Origin: Gordius sp. MW1
Lineage: Eukaryota > Nematomorpha > Gordioida > Gordea > Gordiidae
DNA: 64,000 nt
Direction: 5' to 3'
Assembly: GCA_964036665.1 (NCBI GenBank)
Contig: OZ038529.1
Coordinates: forward strand, 22,020,060 to 22,084,059
Positions 12,607-25,349 of the stretch are shown here, piece after piece. Within the stretch, counting starts at the first letter, position 1; the number at the start of each line of letters is the position of its first letter. Made by a program: the position numbers and the translations under genes. The notes under the pieces are model-generated. The model was not told the origin of the DNA. It ran no database searches and saw only the letters and a program-made list of their open reading frames with translations.

Positions 12607-12756
12607 ATGGCCGAATCCAGAATGGGTAAAGATATGAAAGTTATAAAAAGGGTCGCAGCTAGCCAGGATGATAAACCAACTCCACCTCCCCCACCACCTT
12701 TCCCACAGCCCCCAGCGGAAGATTCAGGAAATGAAAAAGAAGACAAAAAAGATTAA
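12607..12756 (+). pseudogene. Orphan fragment of the proline-rich metalloprotease propeptide exon
   Basis: A 49-codon reading frame (MAESRMGKDMKVIKRVAA...) contains KPTPPPPPPFPQ followed by an acidic/lysine tail. This matches, in order and spacing, the exon 2 segment of the gene at 1-728 (KPTPPPPPPFPQ then Glu/Lys-rich). It ends at a stop just after that tail, so the rest of the propeptide is missing. It lies between two CATGGGCGTAGCC copies and 3.7 kb upstream of the complete protease on the same strand. It may be a decayed duplicate, an unused alternative exon or a small gene. The homology is clear but its status is not. Confidence 0.55.
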
Positions 12757-12998
12757 AGAAAATAGAAATAATTATGAAAAATTTAAAATTTATTTATTAT
12801 TTGTGGGAATAATATTTTAATTTAAACTTAGTTATAGGTTACTATTAAATGTGATAATTTCCAATATTTATGTTATAAACGATAGCTATAACTGTTTCGT
12901 TATTTTTGGTTTAAACTATATCCATTATTGTATGACATTTAGCCTTAATAAGATCTTACGGATTATGTTATTGATTTAAAATGTGTTTAGGACCTATT

Positions 12999-13161
12999 CA
13001 TGGGCGTAGCCAGGATTTGGATTAGAGGAAGGGGGCAATAATGATTTAGGGAGGGACTAAATGATAATTTTTAGTAATTTTAGTCATAACTATATTAAAA
13101 GATTTTTTGGATTAAAAGGGGGGCAGTCGCCCCTCCCTGCCACCCCTTGGCAACGTTTATG
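12999..13161. repeat. CATGGGCGTAGCC-family copy (subfamily A, decayed right end)
   Basis: Starts CATGGGCGTAGCCAGG. The right end is degraded to cttggcaacgtttatg. Confidence 0.8.
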
Positions 13162-14443
13162 AGGGAGGACCCATTCATTTTTCCTTAAGATAATCGTCTC
13201 GCGATCATTGCTTCCTAAGCAATTTATTAGCTCCTTTTCTAGCAAAAATGTCTATCTTATCCTGTCTCGTCTGAAGGCCCAGTTTAAAAATAGTTTTTGT
13301 TTAAAGAAGAACTACCTTGAGCTCAAATTTTTTAATAGGCCCCTTGTTTTTCCAAAAATGCTAAACCTTAGAGAAATTTAATTTGAATATATTATACAGG
13401 ATATATATAAATCAATAAGTCTTTCATAATTTAAACTATTTTTCAAAGTACCTTATATACATTTTTTAATTGTTAAATAATATTGGCAAGATTTCGATTT
13501 TAGAAACTAACCATTTCTATTTTCAATTTTGCCCCAACCATTTATTCAATTCTTAAGTCCAAAAATTTTAAATTATATAGCGGATAAATTTATTAAAATT
13601 TATGATACTAAAATAGGAGTTAATAAGGGCATATCAAAGAAAGGCAAGTAATGCTTATTGCCCCCTTCAAAGCTTAAAACCTAAGGTTAATTTATTAATA
13701 GCAGCAGCAATCTATTTACATTAATATTTATTTATACGGTAATATAAATTTTGAATGTAAAATTTAGCCAAAGAGCTACGATTTAAAGAGATTTATGGCA
13801 GGATTTAACAAGATTTTGGGCTTTGGTCGGACTCGGATTAAATAAAAGGGCTGTTGACCGGGTTTGGGCTAGTGTTGTGAAGGGCGCGCTAGAAGCCGCT
13901 CCCTACGGTCTGTTGAGGGGGTCTTGTAGTTTTAATAAAAAAAGTCATACCCACACTATTAGTCTCCTTTTCTTGGGAGTACATTCAGTGTGGGTGTGTT
14001 ACAAACTGACCACTAGTGTATTATTTATGGACCCTGATAAATAGTGCAAAGTACTCCCTCCCCATAATGATTTATTTGTTTCATCAATGTGATGGTTAAT
14101 GTAACTAGAATGTGGCACATGTGGCGGTTCTACAAAAACAAGAGCGCTCGCCCCATAGTAATTTTATCTGGGGGAGGGTATTAGTAAAAAAAGAAGGGAC
14201 CTTACTCTAGGAAAGCGCGTCTTACGATGAACCTTTATAATGGTGTGGGTACTTCAGTCTGTTTACTTCCGCGCTTCAACACATCACTAGTTTGGGTTAA
14301 CGAAAAGCAATTTTGTAGGGTTAAAATTTGAGATCGTTAAAAAGATTTTCAAAAGTTTCAATTAATAAAATTTTAATTTTAACCTTTAGAGTTTTTTTTA
14401 AGGAAAAACTAATTTCGTTAACTTCAAATTATATAGCAGAGAC
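13162..14443. other. Intergenic DNA
   Basis: No gene is recognised. A GC-richer patch at about 13810-14030 is open on the plus strand, but its translation resembles no family I know and it contains a tagtgttgt string like the hAT end at 23243. It is probably transposon debris. Confidence 0.35.
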
Positions 14444-14575
14444 CATGGGCGTAGCCAGGTTTTGGATTAAGTTGAGGAGCGAAACGTTTAAAAGTTTGGG
14501 AGGGGCTTTTTGTAATTTTTAAGGGTTTTTGCAATGAAATTTTTTTTTGTCATTTAGACCCATGGCGGAAACTCT
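14444..14575. repeat. CATGGGCGTAGCC-family copy (subfamily B, truncated)
   Basis: Starts CATGGGCGTAGCCAGGTTTT and carries the subfamily B features gcgaaacgtttaaaagtt and gcaatgaaattttttttt. The right terminus is incomplete. Confidence 0.65.
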
Positions 14576-16429
14576 TATCAACCAATACGAGAAGACTCAT
14601 CCTCAAGTTAATTTTGTTGATAATATCAAGTAGAAAATATCATATGATTAAAGTTAAAAATTACCCAGTAAAGAGATGGCCAAATATTTTACGAATATTA
14701 AAAAAATATAATTAAAATCCTATTAAGCCCAAATCGTCTTAAGGTCCATGTCCTAGCCCGCCAGGCATTAGTCAAAGATGAAGGGCCCGGCCGGGCTTTT
14801 CACGTCGTTTATATATGTATACATACAATAAATTTGAGCAAAACCAAAGATTTGCTTGTAAGTAATTTTAAATTATAAAACTCATGTAAGCTCGACATAA
14901 TTTTAGTAAACAAAATAGTCACAATTTCAAAAAATTCCAAATTTTTAATTATAACTTACATTTTATTTAAATAAAAACAGGTATTTATATTATTTCAACG
15001 TATGATGAGCTAAAATGAGCTTAAAATTTACGTTCTGAGTATTTTGAAATTTTCAGAGCCTCGGCTGAAGACAAGGGATCTTTGTTGGGATTAGATGAGG
15101 CAAATACGTCAGTTCATGTATAGTCCCATGCTAAACTGAGTCCTTTTTCCTAGCCTAGAGTTTGATCATCGGGTCGTTTATTGTCTTCACAGAGGCCTTG
15201 GTGAAATAGTTATGTATAAGTTTGTTAACCGCGGTATGTCGAAGGTACCACCGGGCATTGTTGCGATTACAGTGAAGGCCATGATGGCCATTCTATTTTA
15301 CGAAATTACTTAGAGGTTAACAATATTACTATAATTTTTTGTACCATCGCGACCACCACCCTAACAGCCTTTGGCCCCCAAGCCTTACAACTTTTTAAAA
15401 AAATAGGGAAACAAATCTCATTACTACTATCCCATGATAATCGCGAATCGTTTTTTATACGACAGAAAATCAGCATAATTATATGTAAATATAATTCATT
15501 GGCCATACGGAACGTTTTCCCAAAATTTACGATTCTTAATTTTTTAATTTATTTATCTCACCTTCACAAAATATGTAATTTTTTTATAAAAATAATAAAT
15601 GATTAATTCTATTTTATCATAATTTGATTTATGTTCATTAAATCGTTAAATATTAAATACTGGCGCTTAGTTTTTCAACGAAACCTACGATGCATAGGCG
15701 TATGGGATTTCCTCAAGGGAGGGCGGTTATATAATTTTCAAGGTGAAATTGTAACTATTTTTTTTGGATAAAAATAATTTCTTTCCTAAAAATTTAAAGT
15801 GACAATAGCGTAAAAATAATACAATACTAAAAGTAAAATTCCAACAAAAATTTATTTTTATTAAATATACAATATAAAAATTATATCGATTAAAAATCAT
15901 GGGAGGGGTTCTACACCCCGAAAACCACCCCGTCTCTACGCCAACGCTACGTGGTCAAGTTTGATTTGATATTTTTTTGTCATAACTTGGCCTAATAATA
16001 CCTAAAAATAAAATTCAATAATAAAATACCATGTACACTGTTTGACCTTTTCTAAAAAAATTACCATCAATAATAGAAAATCATTCTTGGTTCGCACGTT
16101 AACATTTTTCATTAGCGACCTATTTAATGAAGTTTGGTTAAAAAATATTCGTATACCCAGGCACAAAAATGTTTTAAAAATAAATAATAATTTGGGTCGA
16201 TATTGTAACAACATTATTTTGAGATGGTTTTTGCGACTCATCTTTTCTTTCTACCAATAGCCACTTGCATGTATTTTATACCATCTAACTAAACATTGCG
16301 CAGCGATGAAACACTAGCGATAGTGATGGGCTAATGTTTATTTTAAAAATATGTATTATATATCTAAAAACAAGTAGTATATATACATTAGATTAATCAA
16401 AACAACATATGTTTGTACATTTTTTTGCG
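14576..16429. other. Intergenic DNA upstream of the metalloprotease gene
   Basis: No coding region is recognised. A short GC-rich patch near 14755-14800 (gggcccggccgggc) resembles the ends of the 9385 hAT-like element. Overlapping opposite-strand open stretches at 16002-16260 have no gene-like features. The promoter of the rightward protease should lie near its right end. Confidence 0.4.
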
Positions 16430-19400
16430 ATGAACATATTTTTACAAATACCAATATTTTTAGCTATAATTTGCGGCATTAAAGGTAAAATTAATTTATT
16501 AAAATTATTAAAATATTATGAATATTTCAGCTCACTCGGATGATTGGCAAGACATAGTTCAACCCATTAGAATCTTGAATGGCTATAAAGGAGTATCCAA
16601 CGATGAAAAGCAATACTTAGTATTAATGAATTTAGAGCGATCAGAAAATGGGAATTACAAAGATTTTCCTCAATCAATTTTAATGCTATTCGAGAAAAAT
16701 GAACAAAAAATTTTGTCATTAAATTTTACCTCGGACTTTGAGGATTTGGACAATTACCACGTATTAGATAACAACATGTACACTGGGCGAGCCTATATCT
16801 TAAAACGACAACCTAGCTTAAAAGAAATAGCAGAAATTGCAAAAAGTGCTGCTGTCGTTCAACAGGTGCCCCTATCCCTAGTTTCTAATGGAAGAGAGAT
16901 AGTATGAAATAAGTTGTAAATTTAAATTTTTTTAACTTTATAGATGGCACTATTCTCAACTACGACATATAATTTTGAATTGAGACCGAAAAATTTTGAT
17001 TTTACCAAATTGAATGCTTGGGAACAAAGTAAAAAAGCCAGATCATCTGAGGGGCAATTATTTTTGAGCGATCTAAAGCCGCATATATTGAAAGCTTCCG
17101 TCATTTGGGAAAAACTAAGTTGTGGTCATACATCTCACGAAAATAGCCAACCCATCAGAATAATACATCCTGGTATAATTTTAATAATTTTTTCTCCACT
17201 TAAAATTGTAAAATTTATGAAAGTTTTTAATTTTTTTTATTATAAAATATATTAATTATTTCTTAATTCTCACTTAAAGATTACAAGCGAAATTTGAAGC
17301 GAGCCCGACATATAACACTGCAAAATTCGTATACGATAGAAGCACTATTTTACGTAACTCATGGCAATATGACAACCCCCTTGGAATATTTACCATTACT
17401 TGCCTCCCAAGTATTATAAAATCAATAAATATTATTTTCCCAATATTTTTAATCGATTAAAGATTAATTTTTGTGTTTTTGGCTATCAGTTAATTAATTA
17501 ATTAATTTGTAATAACATTTGCGTCACGGAAAAACAAATTTTTTATCGCTGATTAATTAACTCTTCCGACAAAATATTGATTTATTGATAGCATAAAATT
17601 TATTCAAATTAAAGCTGGGTGGGATACGTAAATTGCGAATTGATGATTAGGCTCTGGGTTTCAAAAAACATAAAAACATATAAAAAATCTTAAAGTATTT
17701 TATTTTAATAGGAAATTTTTTTGAAAACCATTGTTTTAATTTCTTTAGTAGTCGAGTAAAAATTTACTATTTTATACATCTATGTAAAAAAATTAAGTTT
17801 TTTATTGATTAATATTTAAATTGTATATTTAGTAATGTTTGGAATCAATTTTGCAATGATTTATTAAAGAAAATTCAGATTTCATGATAAATATTATTGA
17901 CTATTTTTAATATTTTTACAAATAAATTAAAAAACGTTATTTCGATATTAAATTTAGATAAACAATATGCTCAAGCATCCAACTCTCAAGACAAAATTCA
18001 ATTTTCTTTTGAAAGAAATCCGTGAATTTCCAGTATAATAATTAAAAAAAATAAAAAAAATTAATTTCAAACATATAGGTTGATAAAGTTATTCCTGATC
18101 AAGATGTAGCTACGTTAAATAATTTGCGTTCTATTAAAAAACAAGAAGTTCCAAACATTGATTTGGCAATTTTGATAACCAAGTATAACTTTTTATTAGT
18201 TTTTTGATTTAGAAAATATAAATTTAATCTAAATCTAAATGAAATAATTGAATATATTTGTCATTTTTTATAAAAATTGACTAATAATAATAACTTATTA
18301 AATTAATGAGTATGTACCTTTTTATGATTGTTTTATAAACAATTTAGCAAGTTCAAAACACCAACAGGAGGAATAATGGGTAAAATTAATATTATATAAA
18401 TAAATAGTACTGAATTGAGAAAAATATTAATTTTTATTAAATTAAATTTTATTTTCTAAGTGGTAATGTCCATTATAGATTTGAAAACATTTTTTAAAGA
18501 TTTAAAGCAATTTGTTGTAAATTTGCTTTCAAATTTAGTAAAGCAAATTTATTTTATAATTTAATTTAATATTTTAAAATAAAAATTTCTATTAAATTTT
18601 CAAATCTAATATGAGCAAGTTTTCTTGAATTTTTGAAAATTTTTATTAATTATTTCAAATATTAATATTTCTAAACTTTGCACAATACAGTTCATCAAAT
18701 GTTTAATTAAATATAAAGGAACATCTTCAGTCGGAGATATCTGTGTAACAGGGGGTAGCGTTGTAGTTGCACAAGACACCGGATTTTTTTCTGTTGCCAC
18801 TATTGTCCACGAAATGGGCCACGTGTAAAATTTTATTTATTCAACATCCATATAAAAAAATATAAAATTGCAATTTACATTCATATTAGTATATAATAAA
18901 TGAAATTAGATGATCAAAATTTAATCTTATATTATTTATCTTGTTAAATTCTGTTTCTTATATTTTGATATTTTTTTCTATTTTTTAAAGCAATACAAGT
19001 ATTTTTGCATTTTTTACACATCAAATTTGATTTTTTTTAATTTATCTAAAGCAATGAAATTTAAATTTTTTGCATTTTTTACACATAATATTGATTATTA
19101 ATTAATTTATCTAAAACAGTAAAAGTTAATTCTCATTTTATATGCATAAAATATAAATTTTTAAATTATTTAAAGCTATAAAAATTAATTTTTTTGAATT
19201 TTATACCCATAAATTGATTAAATATGTATATGATTAGACTTGGATCTAATCATGATGATCAAAATGGATGTACAGATAATCCTGGAATGATGTATTATGC
19301 AGTTGCAATGAACCGCATGTATACATGGTCACCTTGCAGCGCTGAACAAATTGCATTTGTCCTTAGGTACCTCTTATAAATGTTTTTTTAGTTTTATTTT

Positions 19401-22026
19401 TGTTTTAAATCTTTTTTAGATTTTATTTTTTTATTTATTTATTTTAGTTTTTAAATGGTATTTATTTTTTATTAATTTTAAAATACATCCTCTTTTATTT
19501 CAATATTTTATAAAGCTTTAAATAATATTTAAAAATGTAATGAGCAAAAAAGTTAATGCAAAATATGAATATGAGCATTACTTTATTTTGTACAAAGATA
19601 ACTTTAGATGGAATAATCAATTTTAGGAGCTTAATTTTCAATTACTGAATCATTTAGATTCATTTCAAATATAAAATTACATTTAGAAATAATATAAAAA
19701 TATTCCAATTTTAAGAATTTTATTATATTCAGCAGCTAATTCAAATAAATTTTATCCAGTTTTAACTAATTCCGAGTGTATTAACTCATAAACATTTTAT
19801 AAACTAATTTTAGAAGTGGCACAGCTAAATGTCTGATGGAAGAAACGTTTAATGGGTCAACTAATTTCGCAGTCGACAGATTTCCCGGTAAAAAAGTCAG
19901 CCTCACGGTTCAATGCGAAACTGATTGGGCCCAAGGGTACACACCAGTACCCGAGGTAAATATGAAGACTGAAACTTTTTTTGTTTAATAACTGAGACAT
20001 GGACTTGACCAGGGTTTTAATTATGAGAAAGAATTAACAAATTTATTTATAATTTGGGGGGGGGGGCAATTTGATAATTTTAATTGATTATTTGAGAATT
20101 AATCGAAAATAAAAATACTAATAAATATTGCAGTTTGCTAAATGGCACGATTTTAACCTTGTTTTTCGCCTTTTAAAATTTTTGAAAATTTTGTAAATTT
20201 GTAAAACATGGTAGGAATCGAATTGTTTGCGAATGAATTGCAAAAGCAAAGCGGGTAACAATCAACCTAGAAATTACATTCCCTTGGATGGGACTTATTG
20301 TACCGTTAATAACGGAGTTACCCAATTGTCCGCAACTAAGACCGATAAAGTAATAACTAATTTTAAGTTAACAAATTATTTAGATCATAGATTTTGAAAA
20401 TTTAACATTTTATTAGGTTTGCCAATACCAGATAACTAATATAATTGAATTCAATTGAATGTTTTCTATAATATTATATTTTTGTTTGGGAATTATATAT
20501 ATTTTAAAGCTATTTTTATTTAGATAAGTCGTATATTTTCGACTAGGGTACTTAACATTAAATTTAATATTAATTCATTTATAGTCTAGACTTGCTTTAC
20601 CTAATTATAATATATCCAGAAATTTATTTAAAGCCTAAATAAATGGAAAAATTAACAAAAAAATTTCCAAAGAATTTAAAAAAATATCTAAAAATCTATT
20701 ATTTAAAATAAATAATATTTTTTCCAGGTGTGTTACTTGTCTAAATGCATTAGCGAAAGAAGTATAAATATAGGAAGTAAAGGCATATGGTCTAAATGGG
20801 GTGGATGGGGAGCTTGTGAAGGATTTTGCCCGAGCGGGTATCGAATTAGACAAAGAACATGCAATTTATTCGAGTAAATTCACTTTATAGTATGATTTAA
20901 AAAAACCAAAAAATTACCTATAAATTTCAACTTTGATTTTAAATAAGACATGCATAATATCTTAAGTTTTTATATTTACAACAAGGGCGTAGCCAAAAGG
21001 GACAGAGAGGGGCAACTGCCCTCCTATAAATCCAAAAATTTGTTAAAATTTATTAAAATTATGGCTAAAATTCTAAAAATAATCATTTTGCCCCTCCCTA
21101 AATAATTATTGCCCCTCTCTAACTCCAATGCTGTCTAAGCCCATGTTCTCAAAATTACTTAAATACATACGTTTTTCTTATTTTTTCTCAAAAGAGTTTA
21201 AATTGAATGGAAGTATGATTTAAATGTCTTTTAAAATAAACTTAAGACTAGCTAAAAATTATCAACTAAATGGTTAAATTACCTATGCTAGTTTTAACTT
21301 TACCACATAATTTACATAAAATATATTTTATAATAATTAAGGGTTTTTGTTAATAAGAATTGTCCAGTCTTATCTTTTATTAGTATTTTATGATGATATG
21401 TTACAGTTTCACATTTACATTGGTTAATAATAGTAATTATCTCATAATATAGACCAACTTATGGATTGTATTGTGATGGTGATTATATGGATTTCGGCTT
21501 CTGTCATAAAGTACGCCATGATAAAAATTATTTAAAAAAGAAAAAAATGCCGATAAAACATTAAATTTTATTTTTTTCAATAATTTTTAGACTGACTGCA
21601 CCGGAGATGATTATAAAGCTGTCCACCAAAAAATTTGCGACAAAGATTATCCTAATAGTGTTTACATGCAACGTAATCTTAAAATTATTTTTAAATTGTA
21701 TTTTTATTTATAAATAAAATTTGCGACAAAGAATATCCTAATAGTGTTTACATGCAACGTAATCTTAAAATTATTTTTAAATTGTATTTTTATTTATAAA
21801 TATTATACTAATAAATGTATAATTTTATGTTTAAATTGTAAATCTATTTTAGAAAATACATATTCACTTTTTAAAAATCTATACATCTATTATAGATTCT
21901 TCTTTTCCTTGCCAAGTAGCCTGTATCAAGGCAGGGACCGTTTATATAACAGGTACTTATGTGCAAGATGGAACACCTTTCAATGGAGGAATTTGTTATC
22001 ATAAAATTATTATTACTCAACAATAA
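16430..22026 (+). CDS. Secreted ADAMTS-like zinc metalloprotease, 15 exons, 641 aa
   Basis: A secreted M12B endopeptidase acting outside the cell. Exons: 16430-16484, 16531-16901, 16944-17172, 17280-17410, 17958-18032, 18079-18182, 18348-18379, 18719-18824, 19238-19366, 19814-19955, 20215-20349, 20728-20873, 21453-21510, 21591-21672 and 21896-22026. They sum to 642 codons with consistent phases. Order: signal peptide (MNIFLQIPIFLAIICG), propeptide to about residue 218, basic site KRNLKRAR (221-228) suiting furin, catalytic domain, zinc site HEMGHVLGSNHD (363-374) split by intron 8, a WSPCS segment typical of ADAMTS, a Cys-rich region, and one thrombospondin type 1 repeat (WSKWGGW at 524-530), then a short Cys-containing tail. 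There is no long spacer or further TSP1 repeat, so it is compact for ADAMTS. An in-frame ATG at 16409 is an alternative start. An AATAAA lies at 22206. Confidence 0.92.
20982..21145. repeat. CATGGGCGTAGCC-family copy in intron 12 of the metalloprotease
   Basis: Starts caagggcgtagccaaaaggg and ends ctgtctaagcccatg, in the reverse orientation of the body (ttattgcccctc). It is intronic and leaves the splice sites intact. Confidence 0.75.
21634..21805. repeat. 86-bp direct tandem duplication across the exon 14 splice donor
   Basis: The segment starting tttgcgacaaaga is repeated at 21720 with a period of 86 bp and one visible substitution (gattat/gaatat). It copies the end of exon 14, its GTAATC donor and the start of the intron. 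The second copy has no acceptor of its own. Confidence 0.9.
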
Positions 22027-23234
22027 TTTATTAAAAACGATATCTCTTTTAAAAGTTATCTTTTATGTAATATATAACAAAAATTGTACATTGGGTTAAA
22101 GGTATTCGTTATTTATACTCAAAATATCACGATTTTTAAAATTTGTAGCTAAATTGGAAACTACACGAATGGCGATTTTTTGGAGTTATGTTTTATAGAT
22201 TATTAAATAAACTTATAAATATAAAAATCTTTTTTGATATTAAAATTTAATGAGATGATTAAAAAACATCATAATTATTTGACTATAATTTCATGTTCAC
22301 ATATTTTTCGGAGAGATAAGTTTTGTAGGCTTCTTTACCCTTTCCACTTATATGATCAACTAAAATTAAAGTTGACGATTTTCTAAATATAGAAAGGATA
22401 AATATAGATCAGGGAAAAAAACTGAACGGCATGTAAATTAAAATTATAAGTTAAATTTGAAAGTTTTTTTTCCATGCTTATGTATATTTAGTTAGAGCAT
22501 TTATAATTGCTTTAATGTTTCGCTAAACATAGAAAGCTTTTTAATAATTTAAAATAATATTGCAAATGTAATGAAATGATGTGTATTGGTATTAGATTGA
22601 AATGCAATATTAAATTACCGATAAGATTTGCAAAAATTTTAATCTCTCGGGAATTCAAGCCTAGAAGTGGTATAGTATAATATAAATAAGCATTAGAACA
22701 AAAAAATTTAAATAATATAAACGATATTAGAAATTATTATGGAAAAATAAATAAACTTACATTTTAATAAATAGTGAGTGGATATAATCTCATATACGAA
22801 AAAAATCTGTGAGTTAAACAATACCATACGGGGTGCACTTGAAACTTCTAAACGTTAATACAAATCAAATGTCGTAATAATTATAAAATAATTAAAATCC
22901 AACGTTCTTGTGGATTTAATACATCTCATAACCTATTTTTTTGGCTTCAAAAGGGCGTTTATCGACCAAAAAGTTTGTAAAACATAAATCAGAACTCAAA
23001 CATTTCACAAATTTTTACCCAAAACCTAAAAATATGATCTCAACCAACCCTAAAATAAATTTAGCTAAGCCCAGCCCCATGCCAGAAGAACTTGTTATAC
23101 CTTGCAGAATTTCTATAATTATTCATGTTAAAATTAGATTTATCAAAGATGTGAAAAAATGCATGCAAAAAACAATTTTCCCACCTAAATTTTTTATATT
23201 TTTAACCCAGCAGACTCTACCTTTACCTTCCAAA
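22027..23234. other. AT-rich intergenic DNA 3' of the metalloprotease
   Basis: No gene is recognised. An open stretch at 22941-23300 lacks an ATG start and any recognisable domain, and crosses into the neighbouring transposon, so it is not called. Confidence 0.45.
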
Positions 23235-23305
23235 GTTACAACTAGTGTTGTTTCGGGTTCGGGTACAGGTTCAAGAAATTATATTATATCAATCATATAA
23301 ATAAA

Positions 23306-24975
23306 ACCAAAAACGAGCCCATAAATTGCATAGCAATTAATACTTACAAATAATTCTTGAGATAATTAGTATCGATTAATGAATAAAAACTCGGGCCTTC
23401 GGCCCTCGTGGGAAGGGGGAGAAGGGAAGGGAAGAGGGGAAGGGAAGGGGGGACGACTCATCTGTACTTCGTATAAATGTATCATATTTGCTATGCAATT
23501 TATGGGCGAGAAAGGTGGGAAGGGGCGAGAATGCCTATAGGGGGGTATTAAATGCCTAATGATCAATTAATTATTTATACAAATTTTCCATTATAGGCAA
23601 AATGTAATATAGGCAAAATGTAATCTAGGCAAGGGTTAGGGTTAGATTTAGTGTTTGCATCTAGTTGCGTATTACATTAGTTTTTATGGCCTTTAGTGAT
23701 TATGGGTCTAACAAACATTATATTATAAAACAACACAATGTTAAGAATTTGCAGAATTGTTGGGAGAAATTTTTTGTTGAATTTGAACAATTTTTAATTA
23801 AAAAAATCAAAAATTTGGCCAATGGTCATTTTTTCTCTATTGGTCAGTACCAACAGATACTCTATAAGTCAATGATAGCCAAAAAAACGGAAAAAAAATT
23901 TGATGCTCACTTTGGCCAATGGTCATTTTTTTCCATTCGTCAGCAGCCAGCACACGGTAAAAGTGGATATAAATTCATAAGAGTAAAAAAAACAAAAACA
24001 AAATTTCGAATCACATTTTGGCCAATGGTCATTTTTTTCCATTGGTCAGCAGCCAGGACACGGTAAAAGTGGATATAAATTCATAATAATCAAAAAAAAA
24101 CGAAAAAAAAGTTTTCGAATCACATTTTGGCCAATGGTCATTTTATTCCATTGGTCAGCAGTCAGCGGACGGCCAAAAAGTCATAATAGCAATGGTAGGA
24201 ACAGGAACAATCATAAGAGTCAAAAAAAACGAAAAAAAATAATTTCGATTCACATTTTGGCCAATGGTCATTTTTTCCATCGGTCAGGAGCCAGCGGACG
24301 GCCAAAAAGTCATAATAGCAATGATAGTAACAAGAACAATCATAAGAGTCAAAAAAACTCCGGGATTCTAACCCAAAAACTAGTTAAATTGCATAGCATT
24401 AAAAGTAAACAACTTTTATTTATGTTTATTATACAACATTGGTCAGCAGCCAGCGGACGGCCAAAAAGTCATAATAGCAATGGTAGAAACAGGAACAATC
24501 ATAATAGTAAAAAAAAACGAAAAAAATAATTTCGATTCACATTTTGGCCAATGGTCATTTTTTTCAATGGTCAGCAGCCAGCGGACGGCCAAAAATTCTT
24601 ATTATCAATGATAGTAACAAGAACAATCATAAGAGTCAAAAAAAACTTCGGGATTCTAACTAAAAAACTAGTTAAATTGCATAGCAATTAAAAGTAAACA
24701 ACTTTTATTTATGTTTATTATATAACTAGTTAAATTGCATAGCATTAAAAGTAAACAACTTTTATTTATGTTTATTATATAATAGATAATTTAACAATAT
24801 CTTATATATAACACACCGAGGGAGATAGAGATGAGGGGTGGGGCACCTCTTTCTCATGCATTAATTTAAAAAAGCGATAACCTAATATACCCAATGCAAA
24901 TAGATAGGGAGGGGAACGGACAACGGACAGACGGACACCAAAAAACGAGCCCATAAATTGCATAGCAATTAAAAA
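23306..24975. repeat. Repeat block bounded by direct cgagcccataaattgcatag repeats; Helitron-like guess
   Basis: The string aaaacgagcccataaattgc, continuing to a small hairpin attgc-ata-gcaat, occurs at both ends (about 23308 and 24938) and again at about 29372 and, weakly, 59920. The block also has a cgggccttcggccctcg stem near 23393, a purine tract and a tandem array. Direct terminal copies, a 3' hairpin and an internal array are typical of Helentron-type elements, but no Rep/helicase is present and the class is inference. Confidence 0.5.
23810..24620. repeat. Imperfect tandem array with ggccaatggtca units
   Basis: ggccaatggtcattttt begins at about 23817, 23913, 24020, 24129, 24259 and 24546, giving steps of about 96, 107, 109, 130 and 287 bp. 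Later units add ccagcggacggccaaaaagt and an AT-rich segment ctagttaaattgcatagca that itself recurs at about 24380, 24668 and 24726. Confidence 0.85.
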
Positions 24976-25200
24976 TGCCGGAAACATAAAAATATTGAAA
25001 TTTCAATGGTATGGTTTTCGTTACATTGTCATGATAGAGAAAACTGAGATATTCAATTCACAATATATTTTTGAATTAAAAACCCGAACCCTTATTTGTA
25101 TTCATCGGGTTCGGGTTTTAAGGGTATTTTTAAAAATGGGTTCGGGCTCTGTAAAACATCGGGTTTTACCCAGTTCGGGACAAACCCCTGCGGACCCAGC

Positions 25201-25349
25201 CATGGGCGTAGCGAGGAGGGGGCATGAAAATTTTTTTTCAATTCTTATACCCTTAAAAATTAAAAAAAAAATTATGTTTTGCCTCCCCCCCTAATTGAAC
25301 TTTTAAACGTTTCGCCGTCCCCTAAATTCAAAACTTGGCTACGCCCATG
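25201..25349. repeat. CATGGGCGTAGCC-family copy (subfamily B) nested in the hAT-like element
   Basis: Starts catgggcgtagcgagg and ends acttggctacgcccatg. Both inverted ends are present. Confidence 0.85.

Noticed and set aside
12607-12756. The proline-rich fragment as an upstream exon of the complete protease
   Set aside because: That gene already has a signal-peptide exon at 16430 that splices in frame, and the fragment ends in a stop rather than at a donor.
16002-16260. Overlapping open stretches on both strands upstream of the protease
   Set aside because: Short, AT-rich and without conserved features.
22941-23300. 119-codon open stretch before the hAT element
   Set aside because: No ATG start, no recognisable domain, and it continues across the transposon border at 23243.
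23665-24529. Two long open stretches in the tandem array
   Set aside because: They are translations of the repeat units with no unique protein sequence.
23306-24780. CRISPR-like array
   Set aside because: Units vary from about 96 to 287 bp with internal homology, there are no unique spacers or cas genes, and the context is animal DNA.
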